A stretch of DNA of 64,000 bases from Eudorina sp. 2006-703-Eu-15 (lineage: Eukaryota; Chlorophyta; Chlorophyceae; Chlamydomonadales; Volvocaceae), in contig BDSI01000034.1 of assembly GCA_003117195.1 (NCBI GenBank), positions 310,001-374,000 of the forward strand. The letters are read 5' to 3'. The notes under the pieces are model-generated. The model was not told where the DNA came from, did no database searches, and saw only the letters and a program-made list of their open reading frames with translations. Below are positions 11,301-22,934 of this stretch, piece after piece (the stretch's first letter is position 1; each line of letters begins with the position of its first letter). A program made the translations under genes and the position numbers.

Positions 11301-12990
11301 CCGCTCCACCGTTGCAATCCTCAGTCGTCGGCTGCTGAGGCAGTGGGCGAAGGCCCAGCAGCAGCAGCAACAACAGCTACAGCAGGAGCCCGACGCCACC
11401 ATCCGTTCCCTGACTGGGGGCCCGATTAAGGCCACGTGTTGCGCCGCTGTCCCCGCCAGCGGCGAGGCCTCTCTGCGCGAGGTCGGTGGCGGCATCCGCA
11501 GCTCCAGCTTCCTGGCGGCCATGTTGGAGGGGCGCAAGGGGGCGCAGAAGCAGGACAGGCTGAGTGAGGTGGAGGTGAGGCGGGTGGGCGGGGAGGGAGG
11601 GTGGGCGGCGGGAGCGAGGGGCAATCGGGATCCCTGAATTCGGCCATGGTCATTATGATTGCTTAACTTGCCCGATCAGCAATTCCTGTTCAGGTAATGA
11701 CGAACCGAATGGTCCCTTTGTCTGGTCCCGGTGTTTTTCATCCTCCTTATCCAGGTCATCGCACAGAGCATTACCTTCATCCTGGCGTCGTAATAGACCA
11801 GCAGCAACGCCACCTCCTTGGCCCTGCTGCTGCTGGCCAGCCACCCCGAGGCCCAGCAGCGGCTGCAGGAGGAGGTGGACGGGGTGGCGGGGAGGGACAT
11901 CAGCCCGGAGATGCTGGCGGGGCAGGTGGGTCGGTGGCCGTGCCGCTGGGCAGCTGGTGTGTTGGGGTTGAACTGCGTAGCTTGGGCAGTGGCTGTGGTG
12001 ACGCTGGGAGGTGGACCTTTTTTTGCGGTGTTTATGCAAGTGTGTACGACCTATGGACGCGCGAATGCGATATATTTGGGAGGGGGCTTCACCGTACAAG
12101 GCCCTCGGACTGTCAAGCTGATGACGCTTCTGCGGAGGAGGAGGGTCCCATTGTCGGGCCGCAAAGAGGCATCTGAATTCCGCCGATGTGCTCCTTGCCA
12201 CTGCCCATTTTTATTCCTTTCCGTACAGATGCTGTACACGGAGGCCGTACTGAAGGAGACCATGCGGCTGTACCCTCCCATCTCAGTGCTGCACCGTCAC
12301 GCAAAGGAGGACATCGACCTGGGGTCCGGGCGGGTGGTGCCCAGGCATGTAGCTGAGGGCGAACAATGCTGCTATGTTCGTTGTGGTCGGCACCCGTAGC
12401 CAGTAAACTCAGCCAAGAGTTAATGCCATTCTTGCCAAAGCCTATTGACCACTTGCCGGCCGTACGATGACGACCGGTTTACCTCTTCACGCCTCCCAGG
12501 GGCGCATTCCTGGCGCTGTCCAGCTACAACCTTCACCACGACCCCGCCCTGTGGCCCGAGCCCGAGCGCTTCCTGCCCGAGCGCTTCCTGCCGGGCGGCG
12601 CCGCCAGCTCCGCCCACTGGGCGGGCTTCGGAATGGGGGCGAGGATGTGTGTAGGCCACAAGCTGGCCATGATGGTGGGTGGCGGCGCGGGGCGCGGGGC
12701 GTGGTGGGGTGGGTTGCTGGCATGTTGGCGCGCTCAGCTTACAAGGCGGATAAGCAAGTCTTTACATACGGTATCCTTACTGCGCTTACGACCACCCATC
12801 CATCCCACCCCTCTTGACCCCGCGCTTGCCCCTCCAGCTCACCCAGGCCACCCTGGTATCCCTGCTGCGGCGCTACACCTTCCAGTTGGCCCCCGGGCAG
12901 CAGCCGACGCCCGCCATGGCCACCGGCCTCACCTACGCACCTCAGAACGGGGTGTGGCTGCGAGTGCGCAGCAGGGGCGCAGCAGCCTGA
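8386..12990 (+). pseudogene. Cytochrome P450 copy B, decayed pseudogene
   Basis: Exons 3-13 can be aligned with copies A and C: 8386-8489, 8604-8656, 8820-8905 plus 9421-9442, about 9711-9770, 10124-10270, 10753-10892, 11218-11574, 11754-11925, 12229-12344, 12500-12674, 12838-12990. Lesions: exons 1 and 2 are missing; exon 5 is split by a MITE (8906-9412); exon 8 lacks 44 nt at 10800/10801, a frameshift; the exon 9 acceptor reads GCCG instead of GCAG (to 11217); exon 10 has adjacent stops TAA TAG at 11791-11796 where the intact copies read Tyr-Glu of the I-helix; the intron 11 donor is GC at 12345. The heme loop and PERF motifs remain readable. Introns are close to those of copy C (intron 7 especially), so it is a fairly recent duplicate. 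It cannot make a working P450. Confidence 0.93.
8906..9412. mobile_element. hAT-like MITE inserted in exon 5 of P450 copy B
   Basis: A 507-bp insert bounded by perfect 15-bp terminal inverted repeats, CAGTGTTGCTATCTT at the left and its reverse complement at the right. It is flanked by an exact 8-bp direct repeat CACGGAGG (8898-8905 and 9413-9420). Copy C shows the empty site with a single CACGGAGG. An 8-bp duplication with short inverted ends is typical of the hAT superfamily. No transposase frame is present, so it is non-autonomous. Confidence 0.92.
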
Positions 12991-14489
12991 GGGGGAAGTA
13001 AGGGGAGTGGCGCGGCTCAGCTGCCTTCATGTGCCCACTCTGTTAATAACCAGCGCTTGTGCATTGGGGCGCATTAATGGCGGATCCCACAGCAGGGTAT
13101 GGCTGACACGATTCGCAACTAGCCTGCGAGGCTGACCGGCTTGTGAACCTCAGTTGGACCGGGGGAAGTTGGAAACCTTTGGAAATCCCTAACCTGGGCA
13201 CCACAGACTGGACGGAGCACCGTGTTGGCAAATAAAGTCATGTCGACGACTCTTTACTGACGTGTGTTGGTTGCCTTGAGCATGCCGATCGTCCCTGACT
13301 CGGTCGGTGCTCGTACTCGTGCATGCCTTGCGCAGCGCCCGGAGGCGCCTGGAGGCTGCAGGTGTCTCAACGAATATCAGCGCGTAGAGACACAGACCCC
13401 ACTGCGCTTGGGGATTCCAGGGCTCAATACGCCGAGACGACCATACATGCGTACGCAGATGGACGTACGCGATAGAGTTTCAGGAGGATAAGGCAGGGTG
13501 GATGTGTTGGAGTCTGGGGTCTGTGCGCTCGTTGTAGATCATCAGTAAGCCGTTGATACACGCCACTGCCACTACCGTCAATCACTTTCTCGCTCATCGT
13601 TTGTTGGCTCGCTTAGTTGCAGTTGGAATTCGGACAAAACCAATGTTGGCTGCTCTAGCAATAACGCGGGGGAGACTTGCAGAGAAATGAGTCGTATATG
13701 TGATTGATACGGGTTTGTACGTGATGCTTGCGCTCGATGTTGAAAGTACTACGTATATTGGTGGTAGCACCAGCTCCGCGCCCAGTAGCGATTTCCGTAC
13801 CGTACATGGGACGACGGGTCAGTAGACCAACGGCGTAGCCGTTTGTCGAACTCGACAACCGGAATCAGTCAGAACAGCTACCAGGACCAGTTGTCCTAAT
13901 TGTAAACAGATTTACAATTACCGTCAGAAATAACAGTTATTCGGCAGCCCGAATACAGGTTCGTAACTCGGTTACGAGAACAGTTAGGAACGCACAGCGA
14001 AGTCCCAGAATGACAGAACAGTAAAACACCAAAGAGAAATATTGTTTATTATGCGACAGATTGCATAATACAACAATGTTCGTTGGCGCCATCGATCTCA
14101 GCTGGCTTCTCCAGCGCGGTCCGGGTCTCCGGTATTGGCTCGCTCGTTATCTGCCGTTGTTGCTAAGCCAAATTGTCAGTGCACTTCTTCGGATGCATAT
14201 TCACCGCCACTCGTCCGCCCGCCCGCCTTGGGTGGTCTGCTGCCCGGGGGACTTCAGCTGCTGGGGACGGCTGGGGGGCTGACAGCGACGGGTTCAAACC
14301 TTTTGGACATTGCACCAACAACCGGCCACGGCTCCAAAACGGTTTAACGGTTGTTGCTCTCGCAGATTGTTGTCGATCGAGTGCAGTGCCGCTTCGGTGA
14401 TGGAAAATGACTGCAAAAAGAGGACCTCGGTCAACTCGCGTCCACGCACCGACATGTACCGACACTCAGCGCGATGGCTATGTAAACGT

Positions 14490-14990
14490 CGCGCGTTACA
14501 GTAGTACTGCTGAGGTGCCTCGCTCTGCGATTGGTGCGTACAGAGTTGGCGCGTACAGAGTTGGTGCGTACAGAGGAGTGAGGACACGGTGGCTTGCAAT
14601 TCGTTGGTTTGTATATTTCTCTCGCCCCTCAGGATTCACAAAGTTGTGCGTGGTGCGGAGCTGCATTATTGTTTTGATTTGTCGGCGCCTCTGCTTGCGT
14701 GGGTCCCCGCCGGCGACTGGGGGCTCTTCTGCTGGTAGGCATCCAAGGGCACCGACGATCCCTTCGGGTTGGCTGTAACCACTATTCGTTCAAGTACTTG
14801 ATTGATCGCCTGGCGCCGGAATTTGCGAACGTGGTTGTGGTTCACTACTCGTGATTCTCCAAGTCTGCAAGCCGCCGTTACATAACTACAGTTTATGGCT
14901 ACCCTTGGTTACTGTAAGCTGGCAGTGTGTTTCCATCCACTTTACATGACCTTTCATGCTAGGAAGATGGACACAAGACTCGAAGCGAAT
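14490..14990. repeat. Dispersed repeat A, second copy
   Basis: Counterpart of 6876-7402, with the same order of landmarks and small indels. Its right edge joins directly to dispersed repeat B. In the first copy the same edge joins the GGGGT array. Confidence 0.75.
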
Positions 14991-15009
14991 GGCTGTAAAC
15001 CTCAGGCCC

Positions 15010-15983
15010 TTCCGCTAAAGAAACCCAAATTACATTTTTGGGCGGGGCCCCAGCGTGAAGCGCGTTCGGGGCCCATGTCCGTCCGTGTGTCCGTGTGTGG
15101 GTAACGGTCAAACGTTCATTATCCGCTAAACTAATTCGCTATGTTTGTCATATTAATTGTCCTCTATTGCAAGGTAACTTTGGTTTGGCTGAAAAATTTT
15201 TTTTGCGCACAAACGGTCAAAGTAAAGCTCCTCGGTCTCCATGGACCCGAGTCAACATCCACCCAACGCCTCTCGCGCTCATGTTTGTTGCAACAGGTGC
15301 CGCGTGATGAATACTTGGATTAGAGGCAGGTGGCGCGTGCTAAATGGAACTTCCATAGTGTTCTGATGTTTGAACATCAAGATGCCACCAACACCAAGAT
15401 TTGCCTTTCTGTTTTGCCAGATGAATACAATTCAACATTATGTATTGAATCAAAGTTTCAAGATGCAAAGGTATAGCATACCGAGTACCAACGAGTTCTC
15501 CAGTTCCGATGGCGGCTCTCACCGCGACTTTTTTGCACCCTGCTTTTGCTTTACATTGCTTTGTAACTATTGTAGCAAACTTTAGAGGTTCACGTCTGCT
15601 GCACGCGTGCAGCAGAAGGGTTGCAAGCTTGCCGACGGACCAAACAACGACAGTTTCACGGCCAGAATGCTTCAAGCTTGATTTGTGATCATCTGCTTGA
15701 CAGACGGATGTGGTAGTGCAGAGGCGTCTAGCGTTACGATAATAATGCAGATGCGGTAACCGCCGTTGGCGGCGCGTACTGCAGCTTGGTTTCGGCCTGC
15801 TTGATCTTGCTCAATCTATGCACATCGATCCACCTCCAACATCAACGACACCCTCAATGGCACCCTTTCACTCTCTCACACTTTTGTGTGGTAACATAGT
15901 TTCCGTTGTAAAGCAAGCGGCCTGTACGGATTGTAAGGGGCCCCGCCCTTTTCCGGCTTCGAGGAAGCCGATCCCTACTTGTC
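15010..15983. repeat. Dispersed repeat B, long copy
   Basis: Matches 22935-23523 at both ends, beginning with TTTTTGGGCGGGGCCCCAGC and ending near CCCGCCCTTTTCCGGCTTC followed by a GAAGCCG hairpin. About 390 bases in the middle (roughly 15284-15672) are absent from the other copy. No transposase or reverse-transcriptase motif is seen. Confidence 0.75.
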
Positions 15984-16875
15984 ATTTGTGAGATTGCAGG
16001 GCTTTAATTTATTCTGAAAGGGTTCCCGAAAGGCGTTGTTGGACACCGATCTATCGACATTGGCAGGGCAACTCGTAGCAAACACGAAAGTCATGTGGTC
16101 ACAATGTTTCTTTTGCTTGTTGTTTGTGAAGCGTAACAGCTCCTGCTTTACTGCGTGCGACGGGGTGCGACATGCATATGCTCATCACAACCTTCACAAC
16201 TAACGGACCATAAGCCAGAATTAGATGGACAATAAACAGGAATATTTTAAATTTATTAACGAAGCACTGTGAGTCTGCGAGGGTCCTGTTCGTAAGATGC
16301 GATCGGACGATGTCGGCGTATGTCGGAAACCGGACACAAATGCCGGATACCACCCCATTAAGAGCGAGCTCAACAAGAAAATCAATTAACATATCAAACT
16401 GTAATTTATGCAAAATTTGCACCGAAGGCAGATGGGAGATGCGGATACATAGAAATGCTGTAGTCTGACGAAATAGTTATGCACAACCGGCACAACCACT
16501 TACAATCAATACAGCTGTGATTTTTAACCACACCGTGTTTGAGTGCGAATGAGCAGCATATTGAGCATTATCGACGAAGCCGATCCGCAGCCGATCTAGT
16601 TCATCAACCGTTGTCGTAGGTTAACCAGGTTTAACTTCTAAAACCCTACCAGTTCACGCTCATGTACTGCGTCTTTTATTTAGGCCAAGTATTTATAAGT
16701 CGTCCAATAGGCTGCTATACCTACCGCTGTTAAAGTATACTTAGTCCTTGGATGTCCTCCGGATCTCCCTGTGCGATTTGATAACCACAAGCATCAATTG
16801 GCGCCGAGTTGCGCTGTCAGCACCGAGGAAGTCAATCTCGAACGCAAATAAAGTAAATGCTAAAATATTATTGCT

Positions 16876-16883
16876 TATAAAAA
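16876..16883 (+). promoter_or_regulatory. TATA-like box upstream of P450 copy C
   Basis: TATAAAAA sits 107 bases before the copy C ATG in an AT-rich stretch. Only the position and the motif support it. Copies A and E do not share it in aligned form. Confidence 0.35.
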
Positions 16884-16989
16884 TACAAATTGCGAATTCA
16901 CAATGTGGTTTGCACCGCAGGACAACACCGTAACTTCGCTGGGCTAGTTGTTGCTCCAGACAGACATCCGGCGATAGCACGCTTCGCCG

Positions 16990-19900
16990 ATGGCTCTCCT
17001 ACCCATCATCGCCCTGAGCCCCGCCATCCCGCCGTTCGTGGCCCACCTCGCCACCCCCTTGGGGGCCCTGGTCGCTACCCTGGCGGCCCTGGTGGGTGGA
17101 ACGCTACGGACGGTATTCGCCATACAGCATCACTGAAGCCACTAAGGGAATGCCGGTCTGTGTGCCTCATTCGGCCAATCGCACAGTGTGCCGCCCACTA
17201 CGGCCAGATCCTAGATCTCTGCCTTGAACGCCATCTCACTCCGCGCCCTCGCTGCCAAACCCATTATGCCACCTCAGGTGGGCTGCCTTGTGTGGATGGG
17301 GCTGTACCCGCTGCGGAGGTGGAGGTACCGCCGCTTCCCGGGTGGGTTGGTGGGTGAGGTGGGGTTGGGTTGGGTTGGGTTGGGTTGGGTTGGGTTGGGG
17401 TGGGGTGGGTTGGGTTGGGGTGGGGTGGGGTGGACAATCTGGCATCTAAGGAGCTCAAAGACGCGCGCGACGTGCGCCCATGGACCTCGCTCGTTCGGCC
17501 CTGTTGTGCATGCTCATACAACGACGACCGCCGCACAGATCCACCGGCATGGTGCCGTACTACTCCTGTCAGATCAACATGACTGCTGTCTAGGAAGTAT
17601 CAGAGGTCCTGCTGGTGGTTTGGTTCGCTTTCGTTGGAGATGTTTAGCGGCAGGAATAGCTTGCGCCCGCAGGATTTTAGGCAATGATTGGCAACACGTA
17701 GCAAGAACGAAGTATTATCCAGCCAGGCGTCCCTCCATGCACAGCTCGTAGCCTGCCACATTGCAAGCTCCTCCCGCGACTCTGTTCCTCTTCGTCCCCC
17801 AGGTCCCTTCGGGCTCCCCTTCCTGGGTAACCTCTCCCAATTGACCGCCATGGACGTCACTCGCTACCTGTCGTACGGGGCAGAAAAGTACGGCTCCGTG
17901 TACAAGGTACGGCATTGTGGTCCCTCCCCGCCCCTTGCCGCTCGCTAGGTTCCTAAATTAGATTCAGACACCTCGAAATACATCTATGCCACGTCAACCT
18001 GCACTCCCCAAACCTCATCCCAGGTTTGGTTCGGCACTCGGCCCTGGGTGGTGATCAGCGACCCCGACCTGGTGCGGTGAGTGATGATGGAGGGGCGAAA
18101 GGGCTAGGTATGCAGTGCAGGCTATGATGTTAAGAGCTGGCGGAAGGCGGTTGACGGCGGAGCACAAAGCATCCTGGCACCTATTTACAGATTCACCAGT
18201 TCCACACAAGCACGTCGCATCCTTAAAGTTACTTCGTCCAGCCAGCCAACAACCAGCGCTATGAACGCCAAACCGTGCTTATTCCGTGCTCCGCTGCCAT
18301 ACCCTGCCGTGCGCCCCAAAGCAAACTCGCTGTGCAGTCCACCGCCCGGCCATTGGAGCTGGCCTCCTACCTTGATGCGCTGACGGGCGAGAACCGGCAC
18401 ACGGAGGACGCCAGCGCCTTCTTCGCGCAGTAAGTTCCGGGGCCATGGACAGCAAGACGGGGATGTGCGTGTGGCAGGACACTGTATCTGGCTGCACAAG
18501 ATGGCGCGGACAGGTGTCAACGGTCACACCTCCCCTTCAGGGTGGCTATCTTATTTTTGGGAGTATCTACGGCCAGAGATACACCTGGCTTCGAAACGCT
18601 GAAAGTATCTGTCTATGGGGAGATATTTCCAACTGGAAACGGCCCGAAGTATCAACAGAGGGCATCGGACAGGGCACAACATTGATGGAGAACTTCCACG
18701 AACCGAACCCATAAGTGCAACACCTAGCCATAGATGACTGCAGACGGCGAGAACCGACTCCGGGTGGGAGATATCGGGGACCCCATCACTCGTCCGAGTA
18801 TATGTCAACGGGAAGATATCATGTCCCACACGAGGGGTCAAAGTATCTTAAACTCCATATTTTGGCAGGCCAAAAGTATCTAAAATTTCAGAAGTTTTTC
18901 GGCCGAATAGATATTTATATCTTAAGATAGCCACCCTGCTCCCCTTACGGCACCTGGGTTCACCCAAAACGGTCCCGCCGGGCTCCTGGGTCCCGGCCCT
19001 CGTTACCGGAGCTCCCCCGCCCTTCGGTCCCGAGTGGTTGATTGAGAGTAGCAGTTCCCTTACATTCTGAGAGCGGTGAGCGCTCCTCCTTGCCCGCTCC
19101 CCTGTGTCCCGCAGCGGTGAGGCATGGCGCAGGGCTCGCCGGGCCTTTGAGTCGACCATCATCCACCCCAGCAGGTGCGTGCGCGTGTGCGTGAGAGCTA
19201 TCTTATTTTGCAGAGTATCTTCGGCCAGAGATATTCCTTGCCCAATCGTACTGAAAGTATTTGTCGGAGGGAGCTTTTGCCGGCATTTTATCTACTCATC
19301 AAAGGCGCTCTACTCATCAAAGGCGCTTTTCCCCGCACGAGAGGCCATGAACATCTAAAACCTCGTTTTCTCCCAAGGGAAAGTACCTGTGAAATCTCAA
19401 GATTTTCGGCCGAATATATCTATATAAGATAGCCACCGTGGTGAGGGGTGGGTCCGTCCGTGTGTGGTGCTGCCTGTCAAGCGGTCAGAAGGACCCGGCT
19501 GGCGGGAAAGAAGTATGCGCAGTGTGGTAGGTTCCGGGCCGTGGCGGGGCACCTTGGTGATTGTGTCCGGGTGGCGCGTGGCAAGGTATGTTTTGATCCG
19601 AGTACAGCTACACGTAATCCGCCCTGACCAGCCGTTATCTACCTGGCCTTCGCCTTATGATTGGCCCCCAGCTGGAAGCAAGTTTTGCAGCTGAGTTATT
19701 TAGAGGCTGATGGGTTGAAGGCGGCGTCCTCCTCGTCCCTCCGCCGTGCCCCCAAACAGCCTATTTGCCCAGTTGCCCGCGGTCAAGAACGTTCTGGGCC
19801 GCTTCGTGCCTTCCCTGGAGCGCCCCGCCACCTCGGGGCAGCCCGTGGACATCCATAAGGCCCTGGGGGATCTCATGCTGGAGATCATCGGGGAGCTGGC

Positions 19901-22849
19901 CTACGGGTGAGGGTGCTATCATTCTAACAAAATAAAAGTTAGGGCGGCCGTAAGCAGGATAACTAACTACCCCGAAAACGGGTAATGTGTGTTTACGCAT
20001 ACATGCTATTTTCGTCCTTTTGGATGTTTTGAGTGTACGATGAGCGACTTCATTGTTCGCTGTCCGGTGTACGACACAGCATGTTGGCTCACAGGTATTG
20101 TCTTCGCGCGCGCGGAGGTTTTCACGCTTGATGTGAACGCATGCTGTTGCCAGTACGTAGGTCCGTGCGGGACACGTGTCGCCGAAGCAGCTACCAACTC
20201 GGGTTGGGGCTTCAATGGTCTCTGTTCCGCATCCTGCCGTGCCTCCTGTTCACACGGGTCGCACTGCTGGGCTTTTCCCAGTTCTCAACTCCATATTAAG
20301 CAAGGCGGTTGTATGGTACCAAATAAAACTTCTTTACAACAATGATTTCCGGCCCAGAGTCGACTTCGGCGTGGATTTCTACGAGGACACGGCGGCGGAA
20401 GTGGACCAGCTCTCCAAGCTGGCGGGCAAGCAGCACCCGCCCTCCAAGGACACCCAGTTGGGTGCGACCCTGGCCCGGGCCTGCCGCGATACCTTCGCGG
20501 CCATGCGCTTGGAGCAAGCCTCCCTCTACATGTTCCTGCAGGTAGGTGCGTGGGCTGAAGTGCACGGGTGAAATGATGCCAAGTCGCTCGCTGCTGGTGA
20601 CAGTTCCGTCCGGACGAACCACGGCGGGGCATAATTCGTGGTGAAGACCAGAACGTGAATCTGGACGCAGCATTTGGTCAATAGAGTCAGGTGGTGATAG
20701 GGTTTGCAAAGCAACCGGGCGGTTGCTGCTGCTCCATTGAAGCAGTGCCGATGGCAGGTAGGTGCTGCCCTAGCTGTGGTACTACGTACGCGTCTCATCT
20801 CTCACACACGCACCTTACGTGTTCCTGTCCCCTCCCCTGCACCACCCTCTTCCCTGCAGCTGGTGTTTCCCGCCCTCAGGCCCGTGATCCACCTCCTGGC
20901 GCACCACTTCCCTGACCCCAACCAGCGCCGAGCCATGGAAGCCCGCTCCACCGTTGCCATCCTCAGTCGTCGGCTTGCGAGGCAGTGGGCGGAGGCCAAG
21001 CAACAGCAGCAGCAGCTTCAGGAGGAGCCCGACGCCACCATCCGCTCCCCGACTGAGGACCAGACGCCGACGAATTGCGCAGATACCCCCGCCAGCGGCG
21101 AGGCCTCTCTGCGCGAGGTCGGTCGCGGCATCCGCGGCTCCAGCTTCCTGGCGGCCATGTTGGAGGGGCGCAAGATCGCGCAGAAGCAGGAGGACAGGTT
21201 GAGCGAGTTGGAGGTGAGGTCGCGGACTGACGCCATCATTTGTGGCTTGGTCCACGCAATGCCGCCAATCTATTGCGGCAACTACCAAATAGTACCACGC
21301 ACAGCTGCTACTGCAACGTTGCCTGGTCCGGTGTGTGATGCTGTGTGGTTTTCCCCGTGCGTGTTTTTGACTCCTCGTCCACATTGCCTCGTGCGGTGTG
21401 ATGCTGTGTGGTGTGAAGCGATATACCATAGTTTTGCTCGTTTACCTGGTCCCTGGGTATGACACCCCGCCGCGGTCCCCGCCCCGTCCAGGTCGTCGCC
21501 CAGAGCATTACCTTCATCCTGGCATCGTACGAGACCAGCAGCAACACCACCTCCTTGGCCCTGCTGCTGCTGGCCAGCCACCCGGAGGCCCAGCAGCGGC
21601 TGCTGGAGGAGGTGGACGGGGTGGCGGGGAGGGAGATCAGCCCGGAGATGCTGGCGGGACAGGTCGGTCGGTGGCCGTGCCGTTGGGCAGCTGGTGCGCT
21701 CGCTGGGGTTGAAGTGCGGAGCAGGGGCAGTGGCTGGTATGAGGCAAGGACGTGAAACCTTCTTGCGGTGTTTATGCAAGTGTGTGCGCCCAACGGACGC
21801 GCGATTGCTTATCATTGGGATGGGATTTCACTGTACATACAGGACCCTCGGTGTTAAGCTGATGACGCTTTTGCGGAGGAGGGGTCCCTGTTGTCGGGCC
21901 ACATACACAAAGACATCTGAATCCTGCCGATGTGTTCCTTGCAACTGCCCATGTTCACCCCTGACGTGCAGCTGCCGTACACGGAGGCCGTACTGAAGGA
22001 GACCATGCGGCTGTACCCTCCCATCTCAGTGATTCATCGCCACGCGAAGGCGGACATCGACCTGGGGGCCGGGCGGGTGGTGCCCAGGTGCGGTATGTAG
22101 CATGTGTGTTTTAATTAGAGACCCGTCCGATCGAAACCAGGTGCACTGTGTGCGTGTGCGTGTGCGTGTGCGTGTGCGTGTGCGTGTGCGTGTGCGTGTG
22201 CGTGTGCTGAGGGTGAACAGGTCTGTTATGTTGTGATTGGTACCCTTAGCCAGTAAGCTCAGCCAAGAGGTTATGCCCTTCTTGCCAGGACCCTATTGAC
22301 CACTCGCCGGCCGTACGATGACACCTCTTCACGCCTCCCAGGGGCGCATTCCTGGCGCTGTCGAGCTACAACCTGCACCACGACCCCGCCCTTTGGCCTG
22401 AGCCCGAGCGCTTCCTGCCCGAGCGCTTCCTGCCGGGCGGCGCCGCCAGCTCCGCCCACCCCGCGGCCTGGACGGGCTTCGGAATGGGGGCGAGGATGTG
22501 TGTAGGCCACAAGCTGGCCATGATGGTGGGTGGCGGCACGGGGCGCGGGGCGTGGTGGGTGGGTTGCTGGCATGTTGGCTCGCTCAGCCTACAAGGCGGA
22601 TAAGCAAGTCTTTACATACGGTATCCTTACTGCGCTTACGACCAGTCGACCACCCATCCATCCCACCCCTCTTGACCCCGCGCTTCCCCCTCGCTACAGA
22701 TCACCAAGGCCACCATTCTGTCCCTGCTGCGGCGCTACACCTTCCAGTTGGCCCCCGGGCAGCAACCGACGCCCGCCATGGCCACCGGCCTCACCTTCGG
22801 GCCTCAGAACGGGGTGTGGCTGCGGCTGCGCAGCAGGGGCGCAGCTTAA
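16990..22849 (+). CDS. Cytochrome P450, CYP711/CYP3-clan-like, copy C (intact, 13 exons)
   Basis: Same enzyme class and exon plan as copy A. Exons: 16990-17091, 17278-17341, 17803-17906, 18024-18076, 18322-18429, 19115-19174, 19760-19906, 20358-20541, 20860-21213, 21492-21662, 21972-22087, 22342-22525, 22700-22849. They total 1797 nt, giving 598 aa with no stop. Visible features are the anchor, the hinge PGPFGLPFLGN, C-helix WRRARR, YGVDFG, I-helix ASYETSSNT, ExxR (ETMR), PERF and FGMGARMCVG. The exon 5 acceptor is AAAG rather than CAG, as in copy B. Introns 5 and 6 hold MITEs and intron 11 holds a GTGTGC repeat. The intron sequences are closest to copy B, so C is the intact sister of the dead copy. 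Exon 9 carries a Gln-rich linker about 12 residues longer than in A. Confidence 0.92.
17350..17433. repeat. Short GGGTT/GGGGT array in intron 2 of copy C
   Basis: About 85 bases of GGGTT units passing into GGGGT units, directly followed by the same TGGACAATCTGGCATCTAAG sequence that follows the large GGGGT array near copy B. It appears to be the short ancestral version of that array. Confidence 0.85.
18538..18938. mobile_element. hAT-like MITE in intron 5 of P450 copy C
   Basis: A 401-bp insert with perfect 16-bp terminal inverted repeats, CAGGGTGGCTATCTTA at the left and its reverse complement at the right. It is flanked by an exact 8-bp direct repeat CTCCCCTT (18530-18537, 18939-18946). 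Copy B intron 5 has the corresponding empty site. The termini resemble those of the element in copy B (shared GCTATCTT core) but the interior differs. No coding frame. Confidence 0.92.
19196..19441. mobile_element. Degenerate MITE in intron 6 of P450 copy C
   Basis: It shares interior words with the 18538 element, including CGGCCAGAGATA, CTGAAAGTAT and TTTTCGGCCGAATA, and ends in AAGATAGCCACC. The left end begins at GCTATCTTA, having lost about eight terminal bases. Flanking GTGAG on both sides may be the remains of a target duplication. Copy B intron 6 lacks it. Confidence 0.75.
22149..22207. repeat. GTGTGC hexanucleotide microsatellite
   Basis: About nine to ten near-perfect GTGTGC units inside intron 11 of P450 copy C. 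Copies A and B lack it at this position. Confidence 0.9.
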
Positions 22850-22934
22850 GGTGTTGGGGTACTTGTGAAAAGAGCGACGATCGAGAATTTCGCATGCATG
22901 GGTCCGCATGTCGTTCACCGACAGATGCCATTTC

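Larger units (their letters stand above)
12991..16989. other. Gap between P450 copies B and C: repeats and AT-rich sequence, no gene supported
   Basis: 13000-14050 shows no feature beyond small inverted words, such as one at about 13898-13918. 14490-14990 is dispersed repeat A and 15010-15983 is dispersed repeat B. 16000-16989 is AT-richer. A minus-strand 107-codon frame at 16099-16422 has no recognisable motif and no clear start context, so I do not call it a gene. The last 150 bases before copy C form its likely promoter. Confidence 0.55.

Noticed and set aside
16099..16422. 107-codon minus-strand frame with hydrophobic stretch
   Set aside because: Located in AT-rich intergenic sequence without supporting signals; the hydrophobic content can arise from T-rich codons.
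6241..17000. CRISPR array or other prokaryotic defence locus
   Set aside because: Repeats are simple or transposon-like without regular unique spacers, and all genes are intron-containing.
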